Origin: Candidatus Dadabacteria bacterium
GTDB lineage: Bacteria; Desulfobacterota_D; UBA1144; Nemesobacterales; UBA2774
NCBI GenBank assembly: GCA_003229065.1
Contig: QIHJ01000118.1
Coordinates: 1 to 8,400, forward strand
Direction of reading: 5' to 3'
Length of the DNA: 8,400 nt
Of this stretch, positions 7,514-8,400 are shown piece by piece; within the stretch, counting starts at the first letter, position 1, and each line of letters opens with the position of its first letter. A program made the translations under genes and the position numbers. The notes below the pieces were generated by a model. That model ran no database searches, was not told the origin of the DNA, and saw only the letters and a list, made by a program, of their open reading frames with translations.

Positions 7514-8400
7514 ATGCCTGAGTATAGTAGAGATAGTATTAGAAATATAGCCTTGGTAGCGCCTCACGGTACAGGCAAAACTTCTCTGGCCGAAGGTATC
7601 CTCTTTTTAAACGGTGCGACCGACAAGCTCGGCAAGGTCGACGACGGTTCCTCGGTGCTCGATTACGAGAACGAGGAAAAGCACCGCAACATGTCGATCA
7701 ATTCCCACATAGCGTTTTATGAAACCAAAGACAACCTTGTAAATCTTATAGACACTCCGGGCTTCCTGAATTTCCTATTTGAAACCGAAAGCGCATTAAA
7801 AATAGTCGACAGCGCTCTTATTGTTGTAGGCGCCATTTGCGGCGACACGGGCGTACAGGTGGGTAAGTACTGGGACATGGCCTCACATGTGCCAAAGATG
7901 ATTTTTATCAACAAGCTCGACAGAGAAAATGCAAGCTTTGAAGATACTATCAACAGCATAACAAAAGAGCTTGGAATATCCGTTATACCGTTCACGCTCC
8001 CCATAGGACAGGCAGAGAGCTTAAGCGGTGTTATAGACCTTATTGAGATGAAAGCTCATACGTATGACGGTTCGGGCGGGGCGCAAGTAGGCCCAATTCC
8101 CCAAGAGCTTGAAGGTGCGGCAAGCGCGGCACGTGAGAAAATAGTTGAATCAGTTGCGGAGCTCGACGACGTGCTGTTAGAGAAATACTTGGAAGGCGAG
8201 CCCATAGAAGACGAGACTATATTCAGGATGCTTCACGGGGCGATTAAGGATGGAAAGGTATTCCCTGTTCTCGCAGGCTCTTCCACAAAGCTCATCGGGC
8301 TCGACATGTTAACTCAGGCAATATCCCGCTACATGCCCTCACCGCTTGAAAGAGCCGCTGTTACGGGCAAAAACGGGGACGGAGAAGATATAAGCACCGA
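7514..8400 (+). CDS. Elongation factor G-like translational GTPase (EF-G paralogue), 5' part
   Basis: The first 295 codons of a gene that leaves the window at the right edge. It is a translation-factor GTPase of the EF-G family. The P-loop is APHGTGKT (residues 16-23), G2 is at HRNMSINS (Ser61 at the usual Thr), G3 is DTPGFLNF (80-87), and G4 is NKLD (133-136). A canonical EF-G has AHIDAGKT, RGITI and DTPGHVDF, so the switch II histidine is Phe84 here. These differences fit, from memory, the EF-G-II / FusA-like paralogues such as T. thermophilus EF-G-2, not the main translocase. The region after about residue 150 matches the family G' insert. GGAGG at 7500-7504 is nine bases before the ATG, which sets the start. 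Its function (translocation backup, ribosome rescue or other) cannot be read from sequence, and domains II-V lie outside the window. Confidence 0.88.
   Translation, partial: MPEYSRDSIRNIALVAPHGTGKTSLAEGILFLNGATDKLGKVDDGSSVLDYENEEKHRNMSINSHIAFYETKDNLVNLIDTPGFLNFLFETESALKIVDSALIVVGAICGDTGVQVGKYWDMASHVPKMIFINKLDRENASFEDTINSITKELGISVIPFTLPIGQAESLSGVIDLIEMKAHTYDGSGGAQVGPIPQELEGAASAAREKIVESVAELDDVLLEKYLEGEPIEDETIFRMLHGAIKDGKVFPVLAGSSTKLIGLDMLTQAISRYMPSPLERAAVTGKNGDGEDIST

Overview
The window is a compact run of housekeeping genes, all on the + strand, with short gaps and strong Shine-Dalgarno sites. It reads as a bacterial chromosome of moderate GC content. The heat-shock sigma factor resembles the RpoH of deltaproteobacteria (Desulfobacterota) and related lineages. 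The succinate dehydrogenase instead resembles the actinobacterial Sdh1-type complex. That mixture suggests an uncultured or deep-branching proteobacteria-like lineage, but sequence reading alone does not allow a firm taxonomic call. No mobile element, CRISPR array, tRNA, rRNA or phage gene was seen.

Positions 2-3928 are a respiratory and TCA-cycle block: the 3' end of a membrane-anchor gene (sdhC-like), sdhA, sdhB and sucC. The first two junctions are back-to-back stop-start (TAA then ATG). SucC follows sdhB after 24 bases and starts with TTG. The products would convert succinyl-CoA to succinate and then oxidise succinate to fumarate, passing electrons into the membrane quinone pool. The usual partner gene sucD does not follow sucC.

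Positions 3929-4111 are a spacer with short inverted repeats and a candidate promoter whose -35 is TTGACA preceded by a C-run. It leads into a heat-shock pair, rpoH (4112-5014) and dnaK (5016-6971), one base apart, and the pair ends in a strong intrinsic terminator (7004-7038). Coupling a heat-shock sigma factor directly to the chaperone that restrains such factors in E. coli is the most interesting layout here. grpE, dnaJ and hrcA are not adjacent.

Positions 7039-8400 hold a 150-base leader with a small hairpin, rpmE (ribosomal protein L31, zinc-binding type), a 121-base spacer, and the first 295 codons of an elongation factor G-like GTPase that runs off the window. This GTPase departs from canonical EF-G at three GTPase motifs and looks like an EF-G paralogue. 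I see no clear evidence of a wholly new system; the points worth follow-up are modest and are listed as findings.
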